From an uncultured Planctomycetaceae bacterium (lineage in GTDB: Bacteria > Planctomycetota > Planctomycetia > Pirellulales > Thermoguttaceae), in NCBI GenBank assembly GCA_946408825.1, contig CAMJTU010000036.1, positions 1 to 42,062 of the forward strand: 42,062 nt of DNA, written 5' to 3'. The translations under genes were made by a program, and so were the position numbers. Shown one piece after another: positions 40,499-42,062 of the stretch. Positions within the stretch are counted from its first letter, which is position 1. Each line of letters opens with the position of its first letter. The notes under the pieces were generated by a model, which saw only the letters and a list, made by a program, of their open reading frames with translations, did no database searches and had not been told where the DNA came from.

Positions 40499-41932
40499 AT
40501 GGCTCCCAATCTTGAACTGGTCTGTTTTCGCAACGGAGCGCCGACAGTCGCGTTTTTCCTCCGCGCTGATCGTCCCACGACGATCGGCCGCGCAATAGAG
40601 AACGTCGTCGTACTGAACGACGAACGATGCAGTCGTTTTCATGCGTCGATTGAGTTTAGAGACGGGAAGTGGAGATTAATTGACCTCAATAGTCGTAACG
40701 GCACGACGGTCGACTCTGTTCCTGTGAAAGGAAACGTGGAGATTTTTGTCGGATCTAAGATTCAGATTGGACGAGAAACGTTACTTGTGGAAGCGCAACG
40801 CGAATTTGGCGACGTTATCCAAGATCGTGAAACGACTTCTTCGCGTAGTTCCGTCGAATCTTTTAATCGCCAAGACGAACTGACCGCTTACCTTGATAGC
40901 GAACGAACGGAAAATCGTCGACTCCGCGGGCTTTTAGGGCAGAGTACTGAAATGATCGGCGCGTCTCCCGCAATGCTTGAGGTTGAGAAGTGCGTCGAAC
41001 GCGCGGCGAAGACGAAGTCGACTGTTCTCATTCGCGGCGAGAGCGGCGTCGGAAAAGAACTTGTCGCACGGGCGACTCACGAGAGAAGTTCCAGACGCCT
41101 TGGTCCTATGGTGTGTCTCAATTGCGCCGCGTTTTCTGAGAGTCTTCTGACGAGCGAACTCTTCGGTCATGAGAAGGGGGCGTTTACCGGCGCGACAGAA
41201 ACAAAGATCGGGAAATTTGAGGCTGCCGACGGCGGCACGATTTTCCTCGACGAAATTGCGGAAATGAATCCCGGTCTTCAGGCGACCTTCCTTCGCGTCC
41301 TTGAGGGCGCGACGTTTGAACGAGTCGGAGGCAATAAGCCCATATCGGTCGACGTTCGCGTCGTCGCTGCGACAAACCGCAATTTAGAGGAAGAAGTCGC
41401 CGCGGGACGATTTCGGAGAGATTTATATTTCAGACTGCGAGTTTTAGAGATTACCGTTCCTCCGTTGCGTGAACGTCGCGGAGATATCGATATTCTTGCC
41501 GAACATTTTTTAGAACGCTTTTCACAAGAGACAGGAAGACGTTATCAAGGATTTTCAGCAGAAGCAAAGGCGACTCTAAACGCGTATCGATGGCCTGGTA
41601 ATGTTCGCGAACTGAAGAATATTGTCGAGCGCGCCGTGCTGATGGGCAATCCTCCCACTATCCAAAAGGCAGATCTTCTGACGTCGGCTCTTGGCGACCC
41701 AGTCCCGGCGTCGGTCGTCGTTCCTGCCGAGTCAGAGCCGACGACAACGCGGGGCTCTATGCCGACTTCCGATCGTTTTGAGCCCATATCTCTCAAAGAA
41801 ATGGAGAATCAATTAATACTTAAGACGCTTAAGTATTATTCGTGGAACAAGAGTAAGACGGCAAAAGCGCTTGGAATCGAACGTACGACGCTCGATCGCA
41901 AGATTGCGCTTTACAATTTAGCGAGAGATTGA
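40499..41932 (+). CDS. FHA-domain sigma-54-dependent transcription activator
   Basis: The protein has 477 residues. An N-terminal FHA domain (about 1-100) that binds phospho-Thr peptides shows RPTTIGRAIENVVVLND, CSRFHASIEF and LNSRNGTTVDS. A short helical linker (about 120-150) precedes the AAA+ domain (about 155-380): GESGVGKE near 180 (Walker A), the sigma54-contact loop GAFTGA near 228, GGTIFLDEIAEM (Walker B), RVVAATNRNLEEEV, FRRDLYFRLRVL (Arg finger) and WPGNVRELKNIVERAV. A Fis-type HTH ends the protein (NKSKTAKALGIERTTLDRKI). It should open sigma54-RNA polymerase promoters, gated by phosphorylation of a partner, not by a receiver domain. It lies 41 bp downstream of the kinase, probably in one operon; GGGAGAA/TTCTCCC at 40463-40477 is a small palindrome in the gap. 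The start is ATG 40499. Confidence 0.95.
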   Translation: MAPNLELVCFRNGAPTVAFFLRADRPTTIGRAIENVVVLNDERCSRFHASIEFRDGKWRLIDLNSRNGTTVDSVPVKGNVEIFVGSKIQIGRETLLVEAQREFGDVIQDRETTSSRSSVESFNRQDELTAYLDSERTENRRLRGLLGQSTEMIGASPAMLEVEKCVERAAKTKSTVLIRGESGVGKELVARATHERSSRRLGPMVCLNCAAFSESLLTSELFGHEKGAFTGATETKIGKFEAADGGTIFLDEIAEMNPGLQATFLRVLEGATFERVGGNKPISVDVRVVAATNRNLEEEVAAGRFRRDLYFRLRVLEITVPPLRERRGDIDILAEHFLERFSQETGRRYQGFSAEAKATLNAYRWPGNVRELKNIVERAVLMGNPPTIQKADLLTSALGDPVPASVVVPAESEPTTTRGSMPTSDRFEPISLKEMENQLILKTLKYYSWNKSKTAKALGIERTTLDRKIALYNLARD

Positions 41933-42062
41933 GGACGTCGTGGTTTACATTGTCGTAGACGACGTTTGTCGATTGCCGGCGCCCTGAAACGGCGTTCGAC
42001 GCAGTTGGTTATGTCGAGATAAGAATATGCCGCGTTTTGAAAATATTTTTCGAGTTTGTGCT

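Noticed and set aside
1..42062. tRNA, rRNA, CRISPR arrays, insertion sequences, prophage
   Set aside because: No T-loop-like GGTTCGANTCC contexts with flanking acceptor stems, no spaced direct-repeat arrays, and no transposase, integrase or phage structural motifs were seen. The excisionase-like HTH at 29597 is part of a response regulator, not a phage gene.

Overview
The window reads as ordinary chromosome of a Planctomycetota bacterium, roughly half G+C by eye. The lineage call rests on several features together: secreted HEAT-repeat proteins with unusually long N-regions before the signal peptide, a small basic protein resembling the planctomycete DUF6800 family, an excisionase-type helix-turn-helix fused in front of a response-regulator receiver, a membrane Ser/Thr kinase, an Omp85/BamA protein with very long low-complexity regions, and many unrelated genes each with its own promoter and terminator instead of long operons. 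A gut-type lifestyle is only an inference, drawn from a sialidase-like protein, galactokinase, xylose isomerase and a GntP permease.

Layout. 1-2.5 kb (minus): a HEAT-repeat secreted protein cut by the window edge, then class II fructose-bisphosphate aldolase. 3-9.4 kb (plus): mutS, a tripeptidase (pepT), an acidic unknown and galK. 9.7-12.3 kb: a 60-residue protein between a clear promoter and a perfect terminator, a Tat-exported Asp-box (sialidase-like) protein and a secreted SUMF1-domain protein. 12.5-18.6 kb: an arrestin-like unknown beside a P-loop ATPase, then pyrD, thiC and ribD. 18.7-20.5 kb (minus): MoxR ATPase with an SGNH hydrolase. 20.8-22.8 kb (plus): a small secreted protein and a GntP permease. 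22.9-28.8 kb (minus): a 1438-residue BamA homologue and a PPi-type phosphofructokinase. 28.8-31.1 kb: a long AT-rich spacer with an inverted repeat and a promoter-to-terminator leader or sRNA unit, then the HTH-REC regulator and a soluble histidine kinase. 31.5-33.6 kb (minus): a secreted SH3-like protein. 33.9-37.1 kb (plus): tsaB, cysC, xylA. 37.2-41.9 kb (plus): a transmembrane Ser/Thr kinase with a large extracytoplasmic region, followed 41 bp later by an FHA-sigma54 activator-Fis HTH regulator.

How parts fit. Central metabolism is represented by aldolase, PPi-PFK, GalK and XylA, and cofactor or nucleotide synthesis by ThiC, RibD and PyrD. The two most system-like groups are the kinase plus FHA-sigma54 activator pair, which suggests phospho-Thr signalling to sigma-54 transcription, and the HTH-REC plus histidine kinase pair behind a leader with an intrinsic-terminator-like hairpin. 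About a dozen promoters of the form TTGnnn-N15-18-TATAAT/TATACT and about ten terminator hairpins can be read directly. I saw no tRNA, rRNA, CRISPR array, insertion sequence or prophage gene.
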